Part shown: positions 54,528 to 63,589 of the stretch, piece after piece
Position numbering within the stretch: the stretch's first letter is position 1
How the letters are laid out: every line of letters starts with the position of its first letter
DNA from: Calditrichota bacterium
Lineage (GTDB): Bacteria > Calditrichota > Calditrichia > Calditrichales > Calditrichaceae
Assembly (NCBI GenBank): GCA_024278755.1
Contig: JAJRSO010000059.1
Span: 1-64,000 of the forward strand
Direction of reading: 5' to 3'
DNA length: 64,000 nt
Notes under the pieces: generated by a model
Database searches by the model: none
Seen by the model: only the letters and a program-made list of their open reading frames with translations
Told to the model about the DNA's origin: nothing
Made by a program: the position numbers and the translations under genes

Positions 54528-55622
54528 ATGAGTAAAGAATTAACAAAAAATATTGCATTTAAAGAATTACAAGGGCTCTTTAATGACAAGCCATTTGTTT
54601 TGTTCGGGACTGGAATGTCTATTGCCGTTAACGATATATTTGGAATGAATGCATTGAAAGAAAATTTGTTAAAAGAAATAACACAATATTCATTAAGCAA
54701 ATCTCAAAAAGAAGAATGGAGTAGACTGGAGGGCTCTTTAGCAAATGACAGCGAATTTGAGTCGGCCATGAATAATATTAAAGACAATCAATTAATAACT
54801 TTTATTGTTGAACAAACCGGGAAATTCATTGCCAAACAAGATTTTATCTATTCCCAAAAAATTTTGACCGGTGAAATTATTTGGCCGGCATCTACTTTAT
54901 TTAAGAAGTTAGTTGAAGGATTGCCTGGAACTGATAGGGAATTACATGTGGCGACTCCAAATTATGATTTGCTTGCAGAAAGCGCATTTTTCAAAAACGG
55001 AATACCTTATAACAATGGTTTTTTCGGCAGTTTGTATGGAAGTCTTGACTGGGAACAAAGTAAAAGAGCAATAACTTATGCTGATAAAACAGTAGTTGGG
55101 AAAAAACAAAAAACCGTGATACGAGAAAAAAAACATATTGCTTTTTACAAAGTTCATGGTTCCTTAAATCTGTTTTTACTTAATGATAACTTAATTGAAA
55201 ACAATTCGTGGGTTTATAATAAACCAAAAGGAATTGAAAGATTGATAATTACACCCGGCATATCAAAATATGAGAAACTACACAAATATAGAAGCGAACT
55301 ATTGGGGAAATATGACAATGCTATCGAAAAACACAATTTTTTTCTTTTTCTTGGTTTCGGGTTTAATAATAACCAGCTCAATACAAATGCTATATTAGAT
55401 AAATTAAAAAATAAAAATAGTAACGGTTTAATAATTACAAGAAATTCAAACAGTAAAATTGAAAATCTTTTAAAAGAATCTAAAAACTTATGGTTAATAT
55501 GTTCTACAAATGATAAAAACGGTACGATAATAAAAAACAGCAAATTTTCAAAAAAGTTAATTTTAAATAATAATAAACTCTGGGAAATAGATATTTTTAC
55601 AAGAACAGTTTTAGGAGAATGA
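54528..55622 (+). CDS. SIR2-domain protein, probable NADase of a defence system
   Basis: 364 residues from ATG 54528; the in-frame extension to 54444 lies over the lipoprotein gene and outside the cassette. The nucleotide motif is FGTGMS (26-31), TPNYD has the catalytic Asn145, KVHGS the catalytic His210, and FLGFGFNNNQL closes the fold. This is the defence-type SIR2 (NAD-degrading) pattern, not the zinc-containing deacetylase: no Cys quartet is present. In SIR2-HerA (Nezha) systems the pair depletes NAD on phage infection. Its stop overlaps the HerA leader. Confidence 0.87.
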   Translation: MSKELTKNIAFKELQGLFNDKPFVLFGTGMSIAVNDIFGMNALKENLLKEITQYSLSKSQKEEWSRLEGSLANDSEFESAMNNIKDNQLITFIVEQTGKFIAKQDFIYSQKILTGEIIWPASTLFKKLVEGLPGTDRELHVATPNYDLLAESAFFKNGIPYNNGFFGSLYGSLDWEQSKRAITYADKTVVGKKQKTVIREKKHIAFYKVHGSLNLFLLNDNLIENNSWVYNKPKGIERLIITPGISKYEKLHKYRSELLGKYDNAIEKHNFFLFLGFGFNNNQLNTNAILDKLKNKNSNGLIITRNSNSKIENLLKESKNLWLICSTNDKNGTIIKNSKFSKKLILNNNKLWEIDIFTRTVLGE

Positions 55623-55624
55623 TT

Positions 55625-57358
55625 ATGGCAAAATTTGATTTTGATGCTTCTGATAAATTAGGCACAGTTAGAGAAGTTGACACGAGAAAAGTGTCGGTTC
55701 TTGTAGAAAATGATGATGACTTACGAAAAGCAAGAGTTGGACAGTTAGTTGCAATAGATTTATCCGGTGCAACTGATAACTGGTTAATTGCAATTATTGA
55801 AAAGGTAATTAGATTTGTTGGTCAACAAGAAACCCGAGATGACACTGGCAATGAGGTAATTGATGAAACAGATAAAGAACTTGTTGTAAATAATGTAAAA
55901 GTAACATTAGTTGGAACTTTTGGATGGGATGCTGTCAAAAGCAAGTCAACATTTACCCGCTCGATTGTACAAGTCCCGGGAATTACTGATGAATGTTTTA
56001 TTTTGAAAGGCAAGTCTTTAGAAGTTTTTATGAATGTTTTATCTGAGACTTCTCTAAAAGAAAAATATTCTTTGGAACTGGGGAAATATGTTTTGGATGA
56101 AACAGCTAAGGCTTTTCTTGATGGAAACAAGTTTTTTCAACGTCACGCTGCAATTTTAGGAAGTACTGGTTCGGGTAAATCTTGGACGGTTGCTTCAATT
56201 TTGGAACAAGCGGCTAAATTACCAACCTCCAACCTTATTGTGTTTGATTTACACGGGGAATATTCTGAACTTTCATATGCTCGTCATTTGAGGATACCTG
56301 GGCCAGATGAACTTGATAATGCTTCTAATGAGCTTTTATATCTGCCCTATTGGCTACTGAATGCTGAAGAAATGCAGTCGATGTTTATAGACCGTTCTGA
56401 ATTTAGTGCACACAATCAAGTAATGGCATTTCAAGATGCTGTGATTGCAGAAAAAAAAGAGCTACTAAAATCATTGAATAAGAAAGATGTATTAAATGCT
56501 TTTACAATTGATAGTCCTGTACCGTTTTCTTTGAATAACGTTATAGAACGATTGAGGAGTTTAAATGAAGAAATGGTACAAGGGGCACGTGGACTAAAAC
56601 AAGGTCAATTTTTCGGTCAATTTAGTCGACTACTAACGAGATTAAACAGTAAATTGAGTGATAAAAGATATGGGTTCTTATTTAGTGCTCCTGAAAAAGA
56701 ACATCAATATGACTCTATGTATAGAATAGTTGCCAAATTGATGGATTTTTCAATAGAAAAAACACAAATTAAGGTAATTGATTTTTCAGAAGTTCCAAGC
56801 GATATTTTACCAACTATTGTTGGGTTAGTGGCAAGAATTATTTATCAAATTCAATTTTGGACAGAAAGTAACAAAAGACATCCATTAGCACTTATTTGTG
56901 ATGAAGCACATTTATATTTACCCGAAAAGTCCGGTAAAAATCCTGTAGAAATTAGAGCAATTGAAGCATTTGAAAGAATAGCTAAAGAAGGTCGTAAATA
57001 TGGTGTTTCTCTTGTTATAATTAGTCAACGGCCATCAGATGTTAGCACTACAATCATAAGTCAATGTAACAATGTGATTGCTTTAAGATTAACCAATGGA
57101 ACCGACAGACAAACCGTTTTTAAACTTATGCCTGAAAGTCTGGAAAGCCTTTTGGAAGTTTTACCGATTATGGATGTTGGAGAAGGACTTGTTGTCGGTG
57201 ACGCTGTTCTTTTACCTAGCAGAATCAAAATACATCCACCTAAAGAAAAGCCGTTAAGTGCGACTATTGATTTTTGGTCAGAATGGTTAAAAGAAAAAGA
57301 AAAAATAGATTTTGAAAAATCCGTTGAAAATATGAGAAAACAAAGAAGGAAAAAATGA
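55625..57358 (+). CDS. HerA-like DUF87 ATPase, partner of the SIR2 protein
   Basis: 577 residues. The ATG at 55625 is preferred to that at 55619 because AGGAG lies at 55613-55617, giving a 7-base gap. A HAS-barrel-like N-terminal part (TVREVDTRKVSVLVEN, GQLVAIDL) precedes the motor: Walker A GSTGSGKS with Lys185, Walker B LICDEAHLY with Asp426 and Glu427, then SQRPSDVSTTIISQCNN. HerA forms hexameric rings and in the two-gene Nezha system builds a complex with SIR2. The end overlaps the next start by 4 bases (ATGA). Confidence 0.93.
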   Translation: MAKFDFDASDKLGTVREVDTRKVSVLVENDDDLRKARVGQLVAIDLSGATDNWLIAIIEKVIRFVGQQETRDDTGNEVIDETDKELVVNNVKVTLVGTFGWDAVKSKSTFTRSIVQVPGITDECFILKGKSLEVFMNVLSETSLKEKYSLELGKYVLDETAKAFLDGNKFFQRHAAILGSTGSGKSWTVASILEQAAKLPTSNLIVFDLHGEYSELSYARHLRIPGPDELDNASNELLYLPYWLLNAEEMQSMFIDRSEFSAHNQVMAFQDAVIAEKKELLKSLNKKDVLNAFTIDSPVPFSLNNVIERLRSLNEEMVQGARGLKQGQFFGQFSRLLTRLNSKLSDKRYGFLFSAPEKEHQYDSMYRIVAKLMDFSIEKTQIKVIDFSEVPSDILPTIVGLVARIIYQIQFWTESNKRHPLALICDEAHLYLPEKSGKNPVEIRAIEAFERIAKEGRKYGVSLVIISQRPSDVSTTIISQCNNVIALRLTNGTDRQTVFKLMPESLESLLEVLPIMDVGEGLVVGDAVLLPSRIKIHPPKEKPLSATIDFWSEWLKEKEKIDFEKSVENMRKQRRKK

Positions 57359-59244
57359 AACTAAATAAGTTTGGAATAAATATTGACAGTGGTTTGCCTT
57401 TATATGCAGAAGGCATAGAAAAATTATATGAGCCTTGTTTTCCCGAATTATCAAAGGAAATAGAAAATTGGATAAAAGATAGTTTAAGTTCAAAACCTTT
57501 ATTAGTTGGCGGACAAATTGGTTCTGGAAAAACAACTTTATTATACCAACTATTTAGACAGAAAGATTTATCACCGAAAATTAAGATTGAATTTGATAAA
57601 GAAAGTTTAAATTTGGATGAAGGCGATTTTTTATCAATCATCCTTGCTCGTTTTTTGGAAAAAATAGACAGATTACAATTAGATATAAACTCTTTAGAAC
57701 TGCCTTATGATTATTTCAATTTGAAAGAAAAGAACATAAAAGGCATAATAGAAGTACTTATTCCATCTCAATTTTCTATTGAAACATTTGAAAATAAAAA
57801 GAAAGCAAGGAAGGTTGTTTCTGAACATTCAGAATATTTTAAAAACTTAATTATCAAATTAGGAAAATTAATTCAAGAAAAGTCAAAGAATTCCTTTTTT
57901 ATTTTTGCTGCCGGAATTGATAAGTTCAACACAAAAAGTAGTGCATTTTTTGAGTTAAAAAGTTCACTTGATATTCTTTCAAACTTTAAAACAGTTTTTG
58001 AAGTAAATGCAGTCCATTTGTTTCTGCCGGATGCTACAACTCCTTTTAAAAACGTAGTAAAAAAATTGCTTATTACCACACCTTCTAATAATCAAATAAT
58101 TAATATTTTAAAGAAAAGAATGGGAATATATTCGCAATCCGTTGAGAACGAACTTGAACTGATATCTAAATGGTCGGGCGGAAATCCGCGCCAAGCTATT
58201 AGAATCTTATCCTACTTCCTATCTTTACAAAAAAAGACTACTCTAACGAAAACTGAAAAATTAGCAAAGTCCATTAAAAAAACTTCGGAAGATTTCTTTG
58301 CTTTTGCCAATAAACCAAATCTGGAATTAATTAAAGCCGTTGAACGGGACAAAAAAATCGAATCATCTTTGATTAATTTACCTGGAGATAAAGATACTGC
58401 TCAAGAAGCGCTATATGGCAACTGGATTTTCATTACAGATGGTTCTCAAAATAATAGTTGGCCTGCAATTATAAACCCACTTGTTAAATCTTACTTTAAA
58501 GAAAGAACAATCACAGAATCACCAGAAAAAATTTTATTAACAAAATATGCGGAAACACACGGTATTAGTGCAAGTGGCTTGACTTTTACTACTCTTGATG
58601 AAGAAGGTGTGGAAAAATCACCATCTGAGATATTATTTGAATTTCTTTCTTCGGGTATTGAAGAACCTTATCCCTTAAAAATTGTTGAAATATTGGATTT
58701 GATAGCGGCATCACTATTATCAAAAGACCGTAAGGACAGAATTTTAATTGCCTACAAGGATAAAAAAATATTAGAAGCTGCTCGTGCTTATATTTTTGCA
58801 AAGGCAAATACATACGAATATCAAAGATATGAACATAGGATAATTACGGGAGGGGAAAATCAAAATCCGTTACATCAAATCGAAGAAATATTAGCTACAG
58901 ATACCGATATTTTTTCATTAGATTTAGAGGGTGATTGGTCGGATGTTCAACTAGATATATTAAATAAGCATAGAGATATTTTTATTAATTACCAGATGAT
59001 TTGGTGGGTTCCTTATGAAAAAAATAAAAAATATTTAAAGCATTGGATTCAATTAAGAGAATTATTTGAGTTTTATTTACTTGAAGATGAAATGTTAGGA
59101 AGTTTATCAAAAGAGAATATTGAAGGCGATATCTCATTTCTTGAAGATCTGATTGAAAGCGAAAATAGCGCAGAATCGGAAACAGTTAAAAATTTAAAGA
59201 TTGTTCTTGAATTTCTAAAGAAGGAAAGAGGCGAAAATGGATAA
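57355..59244 (+). CDS. P-loop NTPase of unknown family, third gene of the cassette
   Basis: 629 residues. The Walker A motif is GQIGSGKT at 53-60. SFFIFAAGIDKF (about 178-190) stands where Walker B is expected but has a single Asp. WSGGNPRQAIRIL (about 264-276) resembles the sensor-2 segment of ORC/Cdc6-like or STAND ATPases. The C-terminal 300 residues, with EYQRYEHRIITGG and the Trp-rich INYQMIWWVPYEK, match no family I know. Context suggests a regulator or sensor for SIR2-HerA. It overlaps its neighbours by 4 and 8 bases, implying coupled translation and fixed stoichiometry. Confidence 0.75.
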   Translation: MKLNKFGINIDSGLPLYAEGIEKLYEPCFPELSKEIENWIKDSLSSKPLLVGGQIGSGKTTLLYQLFRQKDLSPKIKIEFDKESLNLDEGDFLSIILARFLEKIDRLQLDINSLELPYDYFNLKEKNIKGIIEVLIPSQFSIETFENKKKARKVVSEHSEYFKNLIIKLGKLIQEKSKNSFFIFAAGIDKFNTKSSAFFELKSSLDILSNFKTVFEVNAVHLFLPDATTPFKNVVKKLLITTPSNNQIINILKKRMGIYSQSVENELELISKWSGGNPRQAIRILSYFLSLQKKTTLTKTEKLAKSIKKTSEDFFAFANKPNLELIKAVERDKKIESSLINLPGDKDTAQEALYGNWIFITDGSQNNSWPAIINPLVKSYFKERTITESPEKILLTKYAETHGISASGLTFTTLDEEGVEKSPSEILFEFLSSGIEEPYPLKIVEILDLIAASLLSKDRKDRILIAYKDKKILEAARAYIFAKANTYEYQRYEHRIITGGENQNPLHQIEEILATDTDIFSLDLEGDWSDVQLDILNKHRDIFINYQMIWWVPYEKNKKYLKHWIQLRELFEFYLLEDEMLGSLSKENIEGDISFLEDLIESENSAESETVKNLKIVLEFLKKERGENG

Positions 59245-59869
59245 TAATATTGTTCAAGCCTACTTCTGGAATGAAATTATTCGACTTGGATTTTCACCTA
59301 CAAGTGATAAAGAAAAAAAGGTATGGTTATATTTATATGGGAAAAGTTTAAAAGAATTTTGGGAAATTGAAGAGTATCCTACGAAAAACGAGTCAAATTC
59401 AATAATTATTTTTCATTCAAACATAAATTTACAATATAAATTCAATCATATCTCTAATGTTGATAATTACGAAATTGAATTGTATTATCTTTCCGATTCA
59501 CTTGAATTAATGTGGACACATGATGTTGATTCTCATAGTTATTTTTCGTTTCCAGAAAATTCTTTATTGAATAAATACAACAAATTACGTAGAGCAAAAA
59601 GAAGCTTATCTATCCATCACATTGAAAAAGTATTAAACGGTTTGATTATTCATCCGGCAATACATCAACATATTCAATCTCCAATAGATGAACACGAAAT
59701 TAGAATTGGCGGAGGAATTTACAATCCATTTGTTTACTTGTTTCATTTGAGATTTCAACTATGCCCAAGTAATGAGAAAAGAAATGAAGAAAAAAGAAGA
59801 TTGGTAAAATTATTTGAAGAAGCTATAAAAAACGATAGGAATATTCCCCCAAATGAATTATTTGGATAA
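59237..59869 (+). CDS. Unknown protein, fourth gene of the cassette
   Basis: 210 residues, overlapping the NTPase gene by 8 bases. No signal peptide or membrane helix. It is rich in aromatic residues and His, with HHIEKVLNGLIIHPAIHQHI and EHEIRIGGGIYNPF in the second half; the His cluster might bind metal, but no nuclease or protease motif is certain. Low GC and coupling show that it belongs with the SIR2-HerA genes. Candidates are a phage sensor or a toxic effector; neither can be supported further. Confidence 0.7.
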   Translation: MDNNIVQAYFWNEIIRLGFSPTSDKEKKVWLYLYGKSLKEFWEIEEYPTKNESNSIIIFHSNINLQYKFNHISNVDNYEIELYYLSDSLELMWTHDVDSHSYFSFPENSLLNKYNKLRRAKRSLSIHHIEKVLNGLIIHPAIHQHIQSPIDEHEIRIGGGIYNPFVYLFHLRFQLCPSNEKRNEEKRRLVKLFEEAIKNDRNIPPNELFG

Positions 59870-59870
59870 A

Positions 59871-60004
59871 GCACTACCCACAACATTGCATATACGCAAT
59901 AGCGGGTAATCGTTATAAAACAAGGGAATATGAATAGAGCAAACAATAGTGAACGTATCAAAGTAAGCGGAATATAAACCCGCTACTGCGCATATGCGTA
60001 ACCG
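59871..60004. repeat. attC-like palindrome at the right end of the cassette
   Basis: The arms GCATATACGCAATAGCGGGT (59888-59907) and ACCCGCTACTGCGCATATGC (59978-59997) pair at 18 of 20 positions around a 70-base centre. Outside the left arm, GCACTACCCACAAC (59871-59884) has its complement at the left cassette end (54495-54508) rather than here. Joining the ends would give a two-box stem with an unpaired spacer, the architecture of integron attC sites. The bases do not fit the classical RYYYAAC/GTTRRRY boxes well. Confidence 0.6.
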
Positions 60005-60024
60005 TTTTTCTAATGTGTATAAAT

Positions 60025-60057
60025 TAAAAAAGCCCGACAATTGCCGGGCTTTTTTTT
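60025..60057. terminator. Bidirectional intrinsic terminator
   Basis: GCCCG (60032-60036) pairs with CGGGC (60045-60049) with flanking A6 and T8 tracts that extend the stem on both strands. It ends sdhCAB on the minus strand and the cassette, or originally the lipoprotein gene, on the plus strand. Confidence 0.88.
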
Positions 60058-60060
60058 AAA

Positions 60061-60816
60061 CTATTTAATGGACGCCGCCCAGTACTCTCTGCGCATACGG
60101 GCAATTCCTTTAATCGAAATCTCTTTCGGACAAACTGCCTCGCATTCGGCATGATTGGAGCAGGCGCCGAAGCCCTCTTCATCCATTTGCGCCACCATGG
60201 CTTCTACGCGCTTAGCCGCTTCGGGACGTCCCTGCGGAAGTAAGGCAAATTGAGACACTTTAGCGCCAACGAATAAACTGGCCGACGCATTGGGGCATGA
60301 AGCTACACAGGCGCCACAGCCGATACAGGCTGCCATATCCATAGCCTCTTCCGCATCATCGCGGGGGACTAAGGAGGTTCTGGCTTCGGGAACCCCGCCG
60401 GTACGTACGCTGGTGTAACCGCCGGCCGCCATAATACGGTCAAACGCATATTTATCAACGACCAAATCTTTTAAAACCGGAAACGGTTTTGCCCGCCACG
60501 GTTCCATTACGATGGTATCGCCGTCTTTAAAATGGCGCATGCGGATCTCGCAGGTGGTGGAACCGCTTTTCGGTCCGTGTGCGGTGCCGTTGATGACCAT
60601 CCCGCACATTCCGCAGATACCTTCGCGACAGTCGTTGTCGAACTCAATCGGGATTTCATCTTTCAGGATAAGTTCTTCGTTTAATTCATCCAGCATTTCC
60701 AGAAAGGACATATCCGGATTTACGCCTTTTGCTTCATAATCTTTAAAAGCGCCTTTGTCGTCTTTATTTTCCTGACGCCAGACTTTCAGTTTTATATTTA
60801 ACATTTTCTTTTCCAT
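60061..60816 (-). CDS. sdhB: Succinate dehydrogenase/fumarate reductase iron-sulfur subunit
   Basis: 251 residues; the ATG at 60816 follows AGGAGG by 8-9 bases. The [2Fe-2S] motif is [20 protein letters not shown], and the [4Fe-4S]/[3Fe-4S] cysteines are in [15 protein letters not shown] and [15 protein letters not shown]. It passes electrons from FAD in SdhA to the membrane subunit. The order sdhC-sdhA-sdhB and the lack of SdhD match type B (Bacteroides/Bacillus-like) enzymes that can run either way with menaquinone. Confidence 0.95.
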   Translation of the reverse strand: MEKKMLNIKLKVWRQENKDDKGAFKDYEAKGVNPDMSFLEMLDELNEELILKDEIPIEFDNDCREGICGMCGMVINGTAHGPKSGSTTCEIRMRHFKDGDTIVMEPWRAKPFPVLKDLVVDKYAFDRIMAAGGYTSVRTGGVPEARTSLVPRDDAEEAMDMAACIGCGACVASCPNASASLFVGAKVSQFALLPQGRPEAAKRVEAMVAQMDEEGFGACSNHAECEAVCPKEISIKGIARMRREYWAASIK

Positions 60817-60829
60817 CTTTAAGCCCTCC

Positions 60830-62740
60830 TTATTTATAGCTGCGCTGGGTTAAAGTTACATTCTCGAAGACAAGCGGTTCTTTGTGCAGTTCCCACTTAC
60901 CCAATTCTTTAAATTCCCATGCAGCTACATAGGTGAACTCATCATCTTTACGCAAAGCTTCGCCCTCTTCGGTTTGGCTTTCTTCGCGGAAATGGCCGCC
61001 GCAGGATTCGTTGCGATGTAAAGCATCGGTGGCCATCAGTTCGGCCAGTTCCAGATAATCGGCAATCCGTCCGGCAAATTCGAGATGTTTGTTAAGGCTG
61101 TTTGCTGTTCCCGGAACTTTAACGTTTTGCCAGAATTCTTCACGTAGTTTGGGGATTTTTTCCAGCGCTTCTTTCAAGCCTTTTTCATTACGGGCCATAC
61201 CCACATTGTTCCAAAGAATTTCACCCAGTTCTTTGTGGAACTGTTTTGGCGTTTTATTGCCTTTAATGGAAAGCAATTCCTCGATGCGTTCTTTGGCTTC
61301 ATTTTCCGCTTCGGCAAACGCTTTATGCTCGGTGGTAACTTTGTCCAGTTTTTCACTGCCCAGATAATCGCCGATGGTGGCCGGCAGAACAAAATAGCCG
61401 TCCGAAAGACCCTGCATCAGAGCGCTGGCGCCTAAGCGGTTTGCACCATGGTCGGAAAAGTTTGCTTCGCCGATAACATGCAGACCCGGAATGGTGCTCA
61501 TCAGGTTATAATCAACCCAGAGCCCGCCCATTGTGTAATGTACCGCGGGATAAATACGCATGGGCTGTTCGTAGGCGTTCTCATCGGTAATTTCTTTATA
61601 CATATCAAACAGGTTGCCGTAACGATCTTTAATGGTCTGAAGGCCAAAGTCTTCGATAGCCTGTTTAAAGTCAAGATAAACCGCCAGCCCGGTTTCACCT
61701 ACGCCGCGGCCTTCATCACACACGGCTTTGGCGTTGCGCGAAGCCACATCGCGGGGAACCATGTTTCCAAAAGTCGGGTATTTACGTTCCAGATAATAAT
61801 CACGTTCGTCTTCGGGAATTTCGTTGGGATGCCGTTTATCCCCTACCTTTTTTGGAACCCAGACCCGTCCGTCGTTTCGAAGACTCTCACTCATCAGCGT
61901 TAACTTGGACTGATAGTCGCCGGAGCGGGGAATACAGGTGGGATGAATCTGTACATAGCAGGGGTTGGCAAATGCCGCGCCTTTGCGATGTGCCCGCCAG
62001 ATGGCGGTTGTGTTGGAGTTAATAGCGTTGGTTGAGAGGTAGTAGGCCATACCGTAACCGCCGGTACCGAGAACAACGGCGTCTGCGACGTGCCGTTCCA
62101 GTTCACCGGTAATAACGTTGCGGGTAATAATGCCGCGGGCTTTACCGTCGATTACGACGAGCTCCAGCATTTCCCTGCGGGTGAACATTTCCACGGTACC
62201 TTCATTTACCTGACGCATCAGCGCGCTGTAGGCGCCAAGCAGTAATTGCTGACCCGTCTGGCCGCGTGCGTAAAACGTACGCGATACCAGAGCGCCGCCA
62301 AAAGAACGGTTGGCAAATTCGCCGCCGTATTCACGGGCAAAGGGTACACCTTGCGCAACAGCCTGGTCGATAATTGCATTGGAAACCTGTGCCAGTCGAT
62401 AAGTATTGGCTTCACGGCCGCGGTAATCGCCGCCCTTGATGGTGTCATGAAACAGGCGCCAGATACTGTCGCCGTCGTTCTGATAATTTTTTGCTGCGTT
62501 AATACCGCCCTGTGCGGCAATACTGTGCGCGCGGCGCGGGGAATCCTGAATACAGAAGTTTTTTACCTTATAACCAAGCTCACCCAGAGTGGCCGCCGCA
62601 GCGCCGCCGGCCAGACCGGTACCAACGACAATAACCGTAAATTTACGTTTGTTTTTCGGATTAACGACTTTAATATCAAATTTATGCTTATCCCATTTTT
62701 CTGCTAAGGGACCGCCGGGAACTTTTGAATCTAACTTCAT
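60830..62740 (-). CDS. sdhA: Succinate dehydrogenase/fumarate reductase flavoprotein subunit
   Basis: 636 residues. FAD-binding [19 protein letters not shown] starts the Rossmann fold; [15 protein letters not shown] has the His that carries covalent FAD. Active-site motifs [22 protein letters not shown], and [21 protein letters not shown] follow. It oxidises succinate or reduces fumarate on the cytoplasmic side. Its ATG overlaps the sdhC stop by 4 bases and sdhB follows after 13 bases. Confidence 0.96.
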   Translation of the reverse strand: MKLDSKVPGGPLAEKWDKHKFDIKVVNPKNKRKFTVIVVGTGLAGGAAAATLGELGYKVKNFCIQDSPRRAHSIAAQGGINAAKNYQNDGDSIWRLFHDTIKGGDYRGREANTYRLAQVSNAIIDQAVAQGVPFAREYGGEFANRSFGGALVSRTFYARGQTGQQLLLGAYSALMRQVNEGTVEMFTRREMLELVVIDGKARGIITRNVITGELERHVADAVVLGTGGYGMAYYLSTNAINSNTTAIWRAHRKGAAFANPCYVQIHPTCIPRSGDYQSKLTLMSESLRNDGRVWVPKKVGDKRHPNEIPEDERDYYLERKYPTFGNMVPRDVASRNAKAVCDEGRGVGETGLAVYLDFKQAIEDFGLQTIKDRYGNLFDMYKEITDENAYEQPMRIYPAVHYTMGGLWVDYNLMSTIPGLHVIGEANFSDHGANRLGASALMQGLSDGYFVLPATIGDYLGSEKLDKVTTEHKAFAEAENEAKERIEELLSIKGNKTPKQFHKELGEILWNNVGMARNEKGLKEALEKIPKLREEFWQNVKVPGTANSLNKHLEFAGRIADYLELAELMATDALHRNESCGGHFREESQTEEGEALRKDDEFTYVAAWEFKELGKWELHKEPLVFENVTLTQRSYK

Positions 62741-63426
62741 TGTGCCCCTCCTGTTATATAAATGAATATTGGAATGTAAACAAATGCAAGGGTCAGGATA
62801 AACGCAAAAACAGAACCGAATACCTGCATGAAACGGATAAAGCGGGGCGCGTTAACACCGATGGATTGAAAAGCGCTCCAAACGCCGTGGCTTAAATGGA
62901 AGCCAAAGAAAACGATAACCACTACATAAAAAACCACATTCCAGATATTGGTAAAAAAGTGTACCACGGTTATGTACAAATCACGGATTTGAGCGCCGTC
63001 TTTGGTAACGTACATTATTTCTTCACCATATTTAAAATTAAGAAGATGAATAACAAAAAAGATGAGAAGCAGTATGCCGGAATAAATCATCGTTGTGGAT
63101 CCAAAGCTCTTTTTGCTGGCGCCTTTGGCATTGGTCACCATTTTATAGCCGATGGGACGCGCCTTCCAGTTTCCCCAGGTTACAACGATGCCGTAAAGCA
63201 GATGAATCAGGAAAAAAATACCGAAAATCAATTCGATTACATAAATGACATTTCCTGTACTTTGGGTCAGAAAATGCGAGTAGGCATTAAAATGGTCTTT
63301 GTCTCCGCTAAGCAAAGCAAGATTTCCTAACAGGTGTACGATTAAAAAGCTGCTCAAAATGAGGCCCATTACACCCATATAGATCTTCTTTCCCAGCGAT
63401 GAAGTGGAGAAGGTAGAAAATCGCAT
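62737..63426 (-). CDS. sdhC: Succinate dehydrogenase cytochrome b558-type membrane subunit
   Basis: 229 residues with five membrane helices, the type B single-anchor form. Helices 1-4 carry His residues that can hold two hemes: [23 protein letters not shown] and FGFHLSHG. The start at 63426 has a GGAGC ribosome site. It anchors SdhAB and exchanges electrons with menaquinone; it is the first gene of the operon, and its promoter should lie in 63430-63590. Confidence 0.93.
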   Translation of the reverse strand: MRFSTFSTSSLGKKIYMGVMGLILSSFLIVHLLGNLALLSGDKDHFNAYSHFLTQSTGNVIYVIELIFGIFFLIHLLYGIVVTWGNWKARPIGYKMVTNAKGASKKSFGSTTMIYSGILLLIFFVIHLLNFKYGEEIMYVTKDGAQIRDLYITVVHFFTNIWNVVFYVVVIVFFGFHLSHGVWSAFQSIGVNAPRFIRFMQVFGSVFAFILTLAFVYIPIFIYITGGAQ

Positions 63427-63589
63427 TTGAAGCTCCGTATGTTTGTTTTTTTAATGGTTAATTACAGAATATTTTGTAAAATTTATGTTAAAGCCAAATA
63501 TACTACTTTTAATTTAATCCGGCAATGGTTTTTAAATGAATTTCCCGGAAAAAGAAGGTTTTATCTTTATATAAAGAGAGGCGGTTACG

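Larger units (their letters stand above)
54496..60004 (+). mobile_element. Putative four-gene mobile cassette (SIR2-HerA-NTPase-unknown)
   Basis: About 5.5 kb, far more AT-rich than both flanks (19 of 60 G/C in the line at 57361 against 28 of 60 at 60061). All four genes point the same way and overlap or nearly touch. There is little room for a promoter inside the left end, so expression probably relies on the upstream lipoprotein promoter. Ends carry an inverted repeat and a folded palindrome. There is no integrase in the window, and the exact junctions (54495/54496 and 60004/60005) are inferred. Confidence 0.6.

Noticed and set aside
59871-60004. Classical integron attC site
   Set aside because: The outer boxes do not fit RYYYAAC/GTTRRRY, there is no integrase in the window and the cargo is large; I kept only the weaker attC-like description.
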